Shown: positions 1 to 6,786, counted from the stretch's first letter. The stretch is 7,362 bases of DNA from Caryophanales bacterium (GCA_031261365.1 JAISJY010000131.1:1-7362), one strand, 5' to 3'. Translations and numbers: made by a program. Notes: generated by a model from the letters alone, not told the origin.

Positions 1-219
1 GGTTATGCTCTTGAGGCAACTAAAGCATTTGTTCCGGCTATTATGAAAAAAATAAAAGTTAAAAAAGTAATAGGTGTTTGTCGGGCTGATAATATTAAAT
101 CACGGAGTGTACTAGAGAATAGTGGTTTTATATTTATAGAAGAGTTCACAGCAAAATGGTATGGTGAAACTCATCTTTCAGTTTTATATAACTATGAACT
201 AATTGAAAGTATAAAGTAA
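1..219 (+). CDS. GNAT-family N-acetyltransferase (RimJ/RimL-like), 3' end only
   Basis: The window opens inside this gene; 72 codons and a TAA stop are visible in frame 1. The fragment begins GYALEA, which matches the end of the acetyl-CoA pyrophosphate-binding motif (R-G-x-G-Y-A-x-E-A) of RimJ/RimL-type GNAT enzymes, so the cut falls in the middle of that motif. Further on, residues 31-43 read N-x-x-S-x-x-V-L-x-x-S-G-F, the usual Asn/Ser...GF signature of motif B in the family. A hydrophobic, aromatic C-terminal strand (residues 60-67) fits the final GNAT strand. Such enzymes transfer acetyl from acetyl-CoA to a protein N-terminus or a small amine, but the substrate cannot be deduced here. 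The gene converges on rpe and is probably not functionally linked to the cluster. Both Arg codons are CGG, which is uncommon in the neighbouring genes, though two codons are very little evidence. Confidence 0.8.
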   Translation, partial: GYALEATKAFVPAIMKKIKVKKVIGVCRADNIKSRSVLENSGFIFIEEFTAKWYGETHLSVLYNYELIESIK

Positions 220-287
220 ATTGTTGATTTTTAATGTATGAAAACACTTCATTCATAAGATAGAGTAATGAAAATATATCTTTTTCT

Positions 288-950
288 CTATAAATCTTTT
301 AATTCTTTTATTTTGTTTTTAAGGTCTTCTTGACCAAACAAATAGGAACCTGCCACTAAAACATTAGCACCAGCATCAACTGCCATTGGAGCAGTGAATA
401 AATTAATACCTCCATCAACTTCAATATAAGGTTTAAAGCCTGTTTCTTCACTTTTTGTTTTACACCAAGCAATTTTAGGCAAGACATCTTCATTAAACAT
501 TTGTCCTCCAAAACCAGGTTCTACACTCATTATTAAAATTAAATCTACTAAATGAAAGAGAGGTTCAATAATTTGAATAGGTGTTTTAGGTTTAACACTT
601 ATTCCAACTAATTTCTTTTGTTTATGAACTATATTTATTATTTCTTCTAAGACTTTTAATTCAGCAGTTTCAAAATGAACAGTAATAATGTCAGCACCGT
701 TTTTAAGAAACTCTTCCACATATTTTAAAGGGTTTTCTATCATTAAATGAACATCTTTAACGAGATTTGTTGTTTTAGAAATTGATTTCAAAATAGGTAT
801 TCCGAAAGATATGTTGTTAACAAAGTGTCCATCCATAACATCAAAATGCAACCAGTCTGCTCCAGCATTTTCCATTTCTTTTATTTCTTTTCCCAAATTA
901 TTAAAATCAGCAGCTAATAAAGAGGGAGCAATTAATATTTTATTTTTCAT
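288..950 (-). CDS. rpe: Ribulose-phosphate 3-epimerase
   Basis: This enzyme interconverts D-ribulose 5-phosphate and D-xylulose 5-phosphate in the cytosolic pentose phosphate pathway. The 220-residue length is normal for this (beta/alpha)8 barrel. Family signatures are complete: IAPS with Ser10, HFDVMDG at 35-41, VHLM at 67-70, VEPGFGGQ at 143-150 and VDGG at 178-181. By family alignment the divalent metal ligands are His35, Asp37, His68 and Asp179, the two Asp also serving as the acid/base pair. The family's usual ALNPATP strand reads SVKPKTP here, a mild variant. The ATG start is supported by AAAGGA at 958-963, 7 nt upstream, inside the end of rsgA. The gene overlaps rsgA by 11 nt, suggesting translational coupling, and is the last gene of the unit. 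The rsgA-rpe pairing is typical of Bacillota; thiN, which follows in B. subtilis, is absent. Confidence 0.97.
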   Translation of the reverse strand: MKNKILIAPSLLAADFNNLGKEIKEMENAGADWLHFDVMDGHFVNNISFGIPILKSISKTTNLVKDVHLMIENPLKYVEEFLKNGADIITVHFETAELKVLEEIINIVHKQKKLVGISVKPKTPIQIIEPLFHLVDLILIMSVEPGFGGQMFNEDVLPKIAWCKTKSEETGFKPYIEVDGGINLFTAPMAVDAGANVLVAGSYLFGQEDLKNKIKELKDL

Positions 951-1797
951 TTTCCATTCCTTTCAGTATCTTGAGATAATCATCATATATCTCAGTTTTT
1001 ATTATACCATTTTTAACGGCTTCTTTAATAGCACAATCAGGTTCATTTAAATGTTTACAGTCGCTAAATCTACAAGGTTCTTTAACTTTATTAAAAGTTG
1101 GGTAATTAAGAGAAAGTTGTTCTTTATTAACTGATAAAGCTGAAAAATCAATATAAGAGAAACCAGGTGAATCAATAATCCAGCCATCTTTATATTGGTG
1201 AAATTCTACATATGTAGTTGTATGTTTGCCTCGACCTAAAGCGTGTGATATTTCCTGTGTTGTAATATTTTCAGTACCTAATATTTTATTAATTAGTTTA
1301 GATTTTCCAACTCCTGTTTGTCCAGCTAACAAAACTTTTTTCCCTTTGAATAATTCTTTAATATTATCAATGTTTTCTCCTGTTTTTGCGGAATATTTAT
1401 ATATTTCAAAGCCCATAAGGTTATATTGTTTTTTTAATTGTTCATATTTATCATGGGGAAAATTAACTAAATCAGACTTGGAGATAAGCAAAATAGGGTC
1501 TATTTTATTAACAGTTAAAAAGACAAAATATCTATTTACCATTAATTCATTGACAACAGGCTCAACTAAACTAGCAATGACAACAATGTTATCAATATTA
1601 GCAACTCTCGGTCTTAAAAGGAAGTTTTTGCGAGGGTATATTTCCTTTATTTGTTCATTTTCAAACTCAACATAATCACCTGCAAAAATGGGACCATTTT
1701 TCTTAATGTTTTTATTACAAGAACACATATAACGCTTATTATCATCACCATAAACAATATAGTTTGTCATATTGCTTTTAATAATAAAACCTTTCAT
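940..1797 (-). CDS. rsgA: Ribosome small subunit-dependent GTPase A (circularly permuted GTPase)
   Basis: RsgA (YloQ/YjeQ) is a GTPase that binds the 30S subunit late in assembly and checks the decoding centre. The G motifs occur in the permuted order G4-G5-G1-G2-G3 that defines the family: SKSD (106-109), SAKTG (136-140), GQTGVGKS P-loop (159-166), GRGKHTTT (188-195) and DSPG (209-212). An N-terminal OB-fold-sized region (about 1-65) precedes the GTPase. A C-terminal zinc finger has ligands Cys242, Cys247, His249 and Cys255 in the family's C-x4-C-x-H-x5-C spacing. At 285 residues the protein is near normal length. G4 has Ser in place of the usual Asn or Thr, a small departure. The start is supported by AGAAGG at 1804-1809 with a 6-nt spacer, located inside the end of rlmN. 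The gene overlaps rlmN by ATGA. The prpC-prkC pair that precedes rsgA in B. subtilis is missing. Confidence 0.97.
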   Translation of the reverse strand: MKGFIIKSNMTNYIVYGDDNKRYMCSCNKNIKKNGPIFAGDYVEFENEQIKEIYPRKNFLLRPRVANIDNIVVIASLVEPVVNELMVNRYFVFLTVNKIDPILLISKSDLVNFPHDKYEQLKKQYNLMGFEIYKYSAKTGENIDNIKELFKGKKVLLAGQTGVGKSKLINKILGTENITTQEISHALGRGKHTTTYVEFHQYKDGWIIDSPGFSYIDFSALSVNKEQLSLNYPTFNKVKEPCRFSDCKHLNEPDCAIKEAVKNGIIKTEIYDDYLKILKGMENEK

Positions 1798-2813
1798 TTC
1801 AAACCTTCTTTGGCTCTTAATTGTCCACAGGCTGCCAAAATATCTTTACCGAATTCTTTTCTAATAGTAACATTTATACCTGCTTCAGCTAATCTTTTAG
1901 CAAAATTAGAAATGTTTTTACTTCTTTTATAATCAAGTTCTTTTACTTCATTAAAAGGTATTAAATTAACATAAGAAAGAGTGTTTTTAATTAGTTTAAT
2001 AAGTTCATCGGCTTCTTTTAAAGAATCATTGATATCTTTTAACATAATATATTCAAAAGTTAATCTTCTTTGGGTTCTATTTTGATAATAGTGTAAGGAA
2101 GCCATTAAGTCTTTTAAAGGGTAGGATTTATTGATAGGCATTAAAGTATTTCTTAAAACATCATTGGGAGCATGTAAAGAAACAGCTAAATTAACTTGTA
2201 AATCAAAATCAGCGAATTCTTTTATTTTATCTACTAAACCACAAGTGGAAATAGTAATATGTCTAGCACCTATTTCAAAGGCTTTTTGTTCATTAGCTAT
2301 TTTAACAAAGTTTAAAACATTTTGATAATTGTCAAAAGGTTCACCTGTTCCCATTACAACTATATTACTAATTTTAAGATTAAATGTTTCTTCTAGAACT
2401 AATATTTGACTAACCATTTCATTCGTTTCTAAGTTTCTTTTTTTCTTTAATAAACCAGAAGCACAAAAAGAACAACCCATATTACAACCAATTTGACTAC
2501 TTATACATAAGACATTACCGTGTGGGTATTTCATAATAACAGCTTCTACTTTGTTGTTATCTTTTAAAGAAAACAAAACTTTTATAGTCCCATCTTCAGA
2601 TATTTGTTGTAAAGAGATACTTGGAAATTCAATGACAAAACGACTTTCTAATATTTCAATAAACTTTTTAGAAACATCACTCATCTCTTTAAAAGTTTTA
2701 ACTCTTTTTTTATAGAGCCAAGTAAATATTTGAATACCCCGATAGCGTTTATCACCTAAGGCTTCAAACTCATCACTTAGTTCTTGTAAAGTGTAATCAA
2801 AAATATTATCCAT
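1794..2813 (-). CDS. rlmN: Dual-specificity 23S rRNA A2503 / tRNA A37 C2-methyltransferase, radical SAM
   Basis: RlmN methylates C2 of A2503 in 23S rRNA and, as shown for the E. coli enzyme, of A37 in some tRNAs. The radical SAM cluster motif C-x3-C-x2-C is Cys110, Cys114 and Cys117. Cys103, seven residues before the cluster, and Cys329 in ACGQL correspond by spacing and context to E. coli Cys118 and Cys355, the pair that carries and releases the methyl intermediate. GTGEP at 155-159 is the SAM-binding GGEP-type motif. The family N-terminal region is present (LGDKRYRGIQIF at 19-30), and 339 residues is normal. The paralogue Cfr is less likely because of the housekeeping context and the RlmN-like SFCASG sequence. 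The ATG shares a base with the rsmB stop (TAATG), and upstream there is only an A-rich AAAAAGA with no GG core, so initiation probably depends on coupling to rsmB translation. The stop is TGA, overlapping the rsgA start. Confidence 0.97.
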   Translation of the reverse strand: MDNIFDYTLQELSDEFEALGDKRYRGIQIFTWLYKKRVKTFKEMSDVSKKFIEILESRFVIEFPSISLQQISEDGTIKVLFSLKDNNKVEAVIMKYPHGNVLCISSQIGCNMGCSFCASGLLKKKRNLETNEMVSQILVLEETFNLKISNIVVMGTGEPFDNYQNVLNFVKIANEQKAFEIGARHITISTCGLVDKIKEFADFDLQVNLAVSLHAPNDVLRNTLMPINKSYPLKDLMASLHYYQNRTQRRLTFEYIMLKDINDSLKEADELIKLIKNTLSYVNLIPFNEVKELDYKRSKNISNFAKRLAEAGINVTIRKEFGKDILAACGQLRAKEGLK

Positions 2814-4327
2814 TAAATTCTTTTTAAAACGGCATAAAAGAAACCGTCTGTATTGTATTCAAAAGGTAAAATAGTTTTTTGCTCTATTAATTCAAAATCT
2901 CTAAATCTATTTAAGAAAGCTTTTATTTGATTTTCATTTTCATTTTTATTTAAAGTACAAGTTGAATAAACTAAAGTACCACCTCTTTTTAGAATAACTC
3001 CAGCTGTATTTAATAAATCACCTTGAATAGTGATACAAGTATCTATGGTTGAATCTGTTATTTTTAAAGTAATATCGTTTTTTCTTTGTAAAACACCTAA
3101 ACCAGAGCATGGAGCATCTAATAATATCTTATCAAAAGTATCTTTGTAACTCTCTTTTAAAAGAGTAGCATCTGTGGTTAAAAGAGAAACATTTCTATAA
3201 TCTTGTAACCTTAAAGTCTTTTCTATTAATTTAATTCTACTTTCATGAATATCAGTGGCTAAAACATCGCCTTTATTTTTGAGAATAGAACAAATATGAG
3301 AAAGTTTACTGCCTGGAGCAGCACACATATCTAAAATCTTATCGGTTTTTGTTGGCATTAATAAAGGAGCAATTAATTGACCTGTTTCATCTTGGACAAC
3401 AATTTTACCTTGTTTGAATTCTATTAATTCATTGATAGCGTCTTCTCCAGTGTAATATAAAGCAGTTGGAGCTAGAACACCTTGAGTATAATGCCCTGTT
3501 GTTAATAATTCAGCGACACTTATTTTATCTGTATTTACTCTAACACATAAACGAGCTTCTTTATTAAAGGTCTTAATTAGTTTTTCAGTTATTTCTTCTC
3601 CATATTGAGCTTCAAGTAATTTAATTAAAAACTTTGGAAAAGCCTCTTGTTGTATTTTGTTTTCTTCTTCAAGACTAGCTTTAGGAAGGAGAGCTAGTTT
3701 TTTAAGAACAGCATTAGCAAAACCACCACCTCTTGAGGAATCAATAGTTTTAGCAATATTAACAGCATCATTGATAATAGCATAGGAAGGAGTTCTATCT
3801 AAGTATCTTAATTGGTAGTAACTCATTGCTAATAAGACCATCATTTTAGGTTTTATTTGATGATTACTGATTTTATTTATTTCTTCTTTTAAAGATAAAT
3901 AGTTCTTAACAGTTCCGTGAATTAAATTAACGAAGAAACTTTTATCTCTATCAAATAATCTATTGTCTTTAATGTATTGATTTTGAACAATATTTTGAAA
4001 CTTTTCATTAATGATTATTTCAACTAAAGCATTGTAAGCAATTTCTCTTATTGTTTTCTTTTCTTCTACATTTTCTTGTCTGGGTTTGAACTCTTTTCTT
4101 CCTTCATAAGCAGGTCTTTCAGTATAATCTTTTTTAACAAAAGGAGGTCTTTCTTTGAAGGGGGTTCTTTCGTTGAAATCTTTTTTTACATACGGCTTCT
4201 TACTATCAAATTGTTTTCTTTCACCTAACTCTTTTTTGTCAGAAAAGTCTTTTTTTACATACGGTTTCTTACTATTAAATTGTTTTCTTTCACCATACGG
4301 TTTCTTTGTTTCTTTTTCGTTGCTCAC
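2813..4327 (-). CDS. rsmB: 16S rRNA m5C967 methyltransferase with a repetitive basic N-terminal extension
   Basis: RsmB (Sun/Fmu) makes 5-methylcytosine at position 967 of 16S rRNA (E. coli numbering). After an unusual extension (residues 1-92) comes a NusB-like RNA-binding domain (about 93-220), then the SAM-dependent Rossmann domain. Visible methyltransferase motifs are VQDETGQL (311-318), SAM-binding motif I LDMCAAPGSK (332-341), motif IV DAPCSG (404-409, Cys407) and motif VI STCT (455-458), where Cys457 is the expected nucleophile. Motif I has Ser340 where Gly is usual. The total of 504 residues is longer than the roughly 430-450 typical of the family, the excess being the extension. The start is GTG, not ATG, with AGGAG 6 nt upstream. 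Between codon 1 and codon 101 I found no in-frame ATG, GTG or TTG, and the first internal Met is residue 162, so the extension should really be translated. Only 1 nt separates the gene from priA; def and fmt, which usually lie between them, are absent. Confidence 0.95.
   Translation of the reverse strand: MSNEKETKKPYGERKQFNSKKPYVKKDFSDKKELGERKQFDSKKPYVKKDFNERTPFKERPPFVKKDYTERPAYEGRKEFKPRQENVEEKKTIREIAYNALVEIIINEKFQNIVQNQYIKDNRLFDRDKSFFVNLIHGTVKNYLSLKEEINKISNHQIKPKMMVLLAMSYYQLRYLDRTPSYAIINDAVNIAKTIDSSRGGGFANAVLKKLALLPKASLEEENKIQQEAFPKFLIKLLEAQYGEEITEKLIKTFNKEARLCVRVNTDKISVAELLTTGHYTQGVLAPTALYYTGEDAINELIEFKQGKIVVQDETGQLIAPLLMPTKTDKILDMCAAPGSKLSHICSILKNKGDVLATDIHESRIKLIEKTLRLQDYRNVSLLTTDATLLKESYKDTFDKILLDAPCSGLGVLQRKNDITLKITDSTIDTCITIQGDLLNTAGVILKRGGTLVYSTCTLNKNENENQIKAFLNRFRDFELIEQKTILPFEYNTDGFFYAVLKRI
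4157..4294 (-). repeat. Two-copy 69-bp (23-codon) tandem repeat inside rsmB
   Basis: Codons 12-34 (4226-4294) and 35-57 (4157-4225) of rsmB are adjacent repeat units of 69 bp. Each encodes GERKQF, then N or D, then SKKPYVKKDF, followed by a variable six-residue tail. The 47-bp cores at 4179-4225 and 4248-4294 differ at only two bases: one gives Asn/Asp, the other is silent. The 13-mer CATACGG(C/T)TTCTT (+ strand) starts at 4189, at 4258 and a third time at 4294, inside codons 8-11. A decayed, shorter third unit follows in codons 58-80 (FVKKDY, then ERPAYEGRKEF). The near-identity at DNA level, in phase with the codons, indicates recent duplication by slippage or recombination. Confidence 0.9.
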
Positions 4328-4328
4328 T

Positions 4329-6533
4329 TTATTCTCCTATGTCTATGTGGGGATCAATGTCTATATTAATCCTTACTTTTTTTAAAGAAAGGAAAAATGG
4401 TTTTAACTTTTTAAGGTCACTTATAAGTTTATCAAGTTTTTTAGTTTTAATGATTAATCTTCGTCTAAAATTACCTGCTTTGTATTCTAAAAAGGGAATT
4501 GAAGGTCCAAGAACAACTAAATCTTTATCTAAATTAAGTATTTGTTCTTTAACATGAATAGCATGTACTTTTAATATTTCTTGGTCTTGGCTTTTTAAGA
4601 TAACGGCTACTAAATAAGAATAAGGAGGGTAATTGCTTAAATGTCTTTCTCGCATTTCGGTTTTAAAGAATAAATCATAATCTTGTTTGGCAGCACAGAT
4701 AATAGAATAATGATTAGGATTTGTAGTTTGAATGATACCAATTCCTTTTTTGTTTCCTCTTCCTGCTCTACCGACTAATTGGGTTAATAATTGAAAAATA
4801 TCTTCACTAGAACGGTAATCTATCATTAGACCTATATCAGCATTGAGAACCGCCGCGAGAGTTACATTTTCAAAATCTAAGCCTTTGCTTATCATACTAG
4901 TTCCTAAAAGGACATCATATTTATGATTTTTAAAGTCTTCTAACATTTCAAATTGGGAGTTTTTTAATTTAGTAGTGTCAGCATCCATTCTTAAAATAGA
5001 CATTTCAGGAAAGACTTTTTTAAATATTTCAGCTACTTTTTCTAAACCTATTCCTAATTTAATAAGATTTAAGTTATGGCATTTTGGACAAGTATTATCA
5101 AATGGTCTACTAAAGCCACAATAATGACAAACTACATTGTTTTCTTTTTGATGATAAACTAAAGGAACATGACATTGAGGGCAGTGCATAGTTTCACCAC
5201 AGTCTAGACATTGTATTCTTTTAGCAAACCCTCTTTGATTTAATAATAAAAGGGCTTGTTCATTTCTTTCTTTGACTATTTTTATTTGTTTAATAAGCTC
5301 TTTGGAAAAGATAGAGTAATTGTTTTGTCTTAATTCTTTCATCATATCTACTACTAAAATATTAGGTAAGAAAGCATTATTGTATCTGTTTTTTAATTGA
5401 ACTAAATCATATTTATTTTTAATTGTTAAGGCTTTACTAATTAAAGAAGGGGTAGCACTTCCTAAAATGACTTTACATTTATTATAAACTGCTCTCCAAT
5501 TAACGATGTCTTTGGCTTCATAAGCGGGAGCGACATCTTGTTTATAAGTAGCAGAGTGTTCTTCATCAACAATAATTAGACCAATGTTATTTAAAGGAGC
5601 AAAGACAGCACTTCTAGCTCCAATGACAACTCTAACTAAACCTTTAGAAATACGGCAATATTCATCATATTTTTCATTATTAGAAAGGGAAGAGTGTAAA
5701 ATAGCTGTTTCTTCATAGAAGTTAGCTTTAAAACGAGAAACAATTTGACTAGTTAAAGAGATTTCACTTACTAAAAATAAAACATTTTTACCTAATTTTA
5801 AATAGTGTTGAATTAAAGAAAAATAGACTTCAGTTTTACCACTTCCTGTAATTCCTTGTAATAGATAAGTTGTTTTATCACCTAAAATTATTTGTTTATA
5901 GGCTTGTAATTGTTCGGCAGTTAGTTTTTCTAGAGTTTTGTCTTGGGAAATAATATTACCGACACTTCTATATTTTCTTTCCTCGCTTAATATTAAGGCT
6001 TGTTTTTTTATTAAAGTATTAATAACAGCTTTAGAAGCATCAATGTTATTGATAAAATCACCTTTGTCTTCTTTGTTGTTTAAATAAATGATTATTTCAT
6101 TTTGTTTATCACTTAGTTTTTCATTAAAGTTTGGATTAAGACTTACATATTTTTTATATATGGGTTTAGATTTAAGTTTAGAACTCATCGGTCTTAAAGT
6201 AGGAGGAAGCATAGAGTTTAAACAAGTTATTTTTGGTTCTAAATAAAAATTATTCATCCAATCAGCTAAGGAAAGCAATTCGTCTGTTAAGACAACATCA
6301 TTGTCAATAGTAGAAATTATACTATTTAAAGAAAAGCCAAGTTCGTTTTCTAGTTCTTTTTGGGATTTGTTTTCAAGATAAGTATCAACAACAAAACCAA
6401 TAATATTTCGGTTTCTAAAAGATACTAAAACTCTAACTCCTTTTTTAATGTTTTGTTCAGGAGTGTAGGTATAAGAAAAAGGTGAATCTAATGACTGTGT
6501 TTGATATTCAATTAGAACCTTAGCGATTAACAT
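4329..6533 (-). CDS. priA: Primosomal protein N', replication restart helicase
   Basis: PriA is a superfamily 2 3'-to-5' helicase that recognises abandoned replication forks and starts reloading of the replicative helicase. The N-terminal 3'-end-binding region (about 1-105) and a winged-helix-like stretch precede the helicase core. Motifs seen are Walker A GITGSGKT (227-234), DEEH Walker B (323-326), GSATPS motif III (358-363), GTSMISKGLDF motif V (544-554) and QLVGRAGR motif VI (585-592). The two zinc sites inserted in the second helicase lobe are intact: Cys442/445, 451/454, 469/472 and 482/485. The 734 residues match the usual PriA size. The ATG start is the only plausible one, but it has no Shine-Dalgarno sequence; the region upstream is occupied by a hairpin that includes the rpoZ stop. 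In B. subtilis coaBC lies between rpoZ and priA; here it is absent. The gene ends 1 nt before rsmB. Confidence 0.97.
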   Translation of the reverse strand: MLIAKVLIEYQTQSLDSPFSYTYTPEQNIKKGVRVLVSFRNRNIIGFVVDTYLENKSQKELENELGFSLNSIISTIDNDVVLTDELLSLADWMNNFYLEPKITCLNSMLPPTLRPMSSKLKSKPIYKKYVSLNPNFNEKLSDKQNEIIIYLNNKEDKGDFINNIDASKAVINTLIKKQALILSEERKYRSVGNIISQDKTLEKLTAEQLQAYKQIILGDKTTYLLQGITGSGKTEVYFSLIQHYLKLGKNVLFLVSEISLTSQIVSRFKANFYEETAILHSSLSNNEKYDEYCRISKGLVRVVIGARSAVFAPLNNIGLIIVDEEHSATYKQDVAPAYEAKDIVNWRAVYNKCKVILGSATPSLISKALTIKNKYDLVQLKNRYNNAFLPNILVVDMMKELRQNNYSIFSKELIKQIKIVKERNEQALLLLNQRGFAKRIQCLDCGETMHCPQCHVPLVYHQKENNVVCHYCGFSRPFDNTCPKCHNLNLIKLGIGLEKVAEIFKKVFPEMSILRMDADTTKLKNSQFEMLEDFKNHKYDVLLGTSMISKGLDFENVTLAAVLNADIGLMIDYRSSEDIFQLLTQLVGRAGRGNKKGIGIIQTTNPNHYSIICAAKQDYDLFFKTEMRERHLSNYPPYSYLVAVILKSQDQEILKVHAIHVKEQILNLDKDLVVLGPSIPFLEYKAGNFRRRLIIKTKKLDKLISDLKKLKPFFLSLKKVRINIDIDPHIDIGE
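4334..4338 (-). promoter_or_regulatory. Shine-Dalgarno site for the rsmB GTG start
   Basis: On the minus strand AGGAG lies 6 nt before the GTG at 4327. It is built into the last codons of priA (GGA GAA TAA). It is one of the strongest ribosome binding sites seen in the window and is what fixes the non-ATG start of rsmB. Ribosomes finishing priA would stop almost on top of it, which suggests translational coupling. Confidence 0.75.
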
Positions 6534-6537
6534 ATAA

Positions 6538-6558
6538 AAATAGCAGAGTTTGCTATTT
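6538..6558 (-). terminator. Hairpin with short U-tract at the rpoZ-priA junction (possible attenuator)
   Basis: On the minus strand a perfect 8-bp inverted repeat, AAATAGCA / TGCTATTT, encloses a 5-nt loop (AACTC). The descending arm runs into a five-T stretch, giving the shape of an intrinsic terminator in the direction of the cluster. Read on the plus strand there is no T-tract after the stem. The stem has only two G-C pairs, so it is weak. The ascending arm contains the rpoZ TAG stop and the structure ends 4 nt before the priA ATG. It might partly terminate transcription after rpoZ, or limit priA initiation unless a ribosome finishing rpoZ opens it. Which of these applies, if either, is inference. 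Confidence 0.45.
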
Positions 6559-6786
6559 GTCCTTCAATTCTATAATACCTTCGTCAATATCTTCAAAAGC
6601 TTTGCCTAAACTTTTACGAGGACCGTATTTGCTATCTTTTAAAAATTCTTTTTTCTTTTCTTCAGGAAATTCATCAATTTCATTAGCTCTTTTAGCTGCT
6701 AAATTGGCTAAAATATATCTGTTGCCTTTAGTCTTTTTAATTAAATCATCTATTGATGGGGTAATTGCATTTATTTTACTTTTCAT
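6553..6786 (-). CDS. rpoZ: DNA-directed RNA polymerase subunit omega
   Basis: Omega is the small RNA polymerase subunit that wraps the C-terminal tail of beta' and helps the core enzyme assemble. The 77-residue protein starts with the conserved N-terminal block: TPSIDDLIKK (9-18), then NRYILANLAAKRANEI (22-37), where the AAKRA helix is the family hallmark. A charged, Lys/Glu-rich remainder follows, as usual for short Bacillota omegas (B. subtilis has 67 residues). The ATG is 6 nt downstream of AAAGGAA (6793-6799), which lies inside the end of gmk, and overlaps the gmk TGA stop as ATGA. The gmk-rpoZ pair is widely conserved and supports the assignment of such a short gene. The TAG stop lies within the hairpin that precedes priA. 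Confidence 0.93.
   Translation of the reverse strand: MKSKINAITPSIDDLIKKTKGNRYILANLAAKRANEIDEFPEEKKKEFLKDSKYGPRKSLGKAFEDIDEGIIELKDK

Noticed and set aside
248..291. Weak inverted repeats in the convergent gap: TTCATT/AATGAA (248-253 with 267-272) and ATAGAG/CTCTAT (260-265 with 286-291)
   Set aside because: Six-bp, AT-rich stems with loops of 13 and 20 nt and poorly placed T-tracts. Such repeats are expected by chance in this composition, so I did not annotate a terminator.
811..1932. Plus-strand open frames at 811-1050, 1226-1675 and 1651-1932
   Set aside because: They lie antisense to rpe, rsgA and rlmN, which have complete catalytic motifs. Their translations show no family features and mirror the codons of the genes opposite.
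2131..2325. Plus-strand open frame of 64 codons
   Set aside because: Antisense to the middle of rlmN, with no recognisable motif or ribosome binding site context.
1794..2813. Possible Cfr-type antibiotic resistance methyltransferase
   Set aside because: Position between rsmB and rsgA, the RlmN-like SFCASG and ACGQL contexts and the housekeeping neighbourhood all favour RlmN. Nothing suggests mobility.
4179..4294. CRISPR-like short repeat array
   Set aside because: Only two full units, contiguous with no unique spacers, and in coding phase inside rsmB, so it is a protein-coding tandem repeat.
4155..4557. Plus-strand open frames at 4155-4385 and 4306-4557, the first with a repeated Phe/Leu-rich pattern
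   Set aside because: The pattern is the complementary strand of the rsmB 69-bp repeat. The frames cross the rsmB-priA junction antisense and resemble no known protein.
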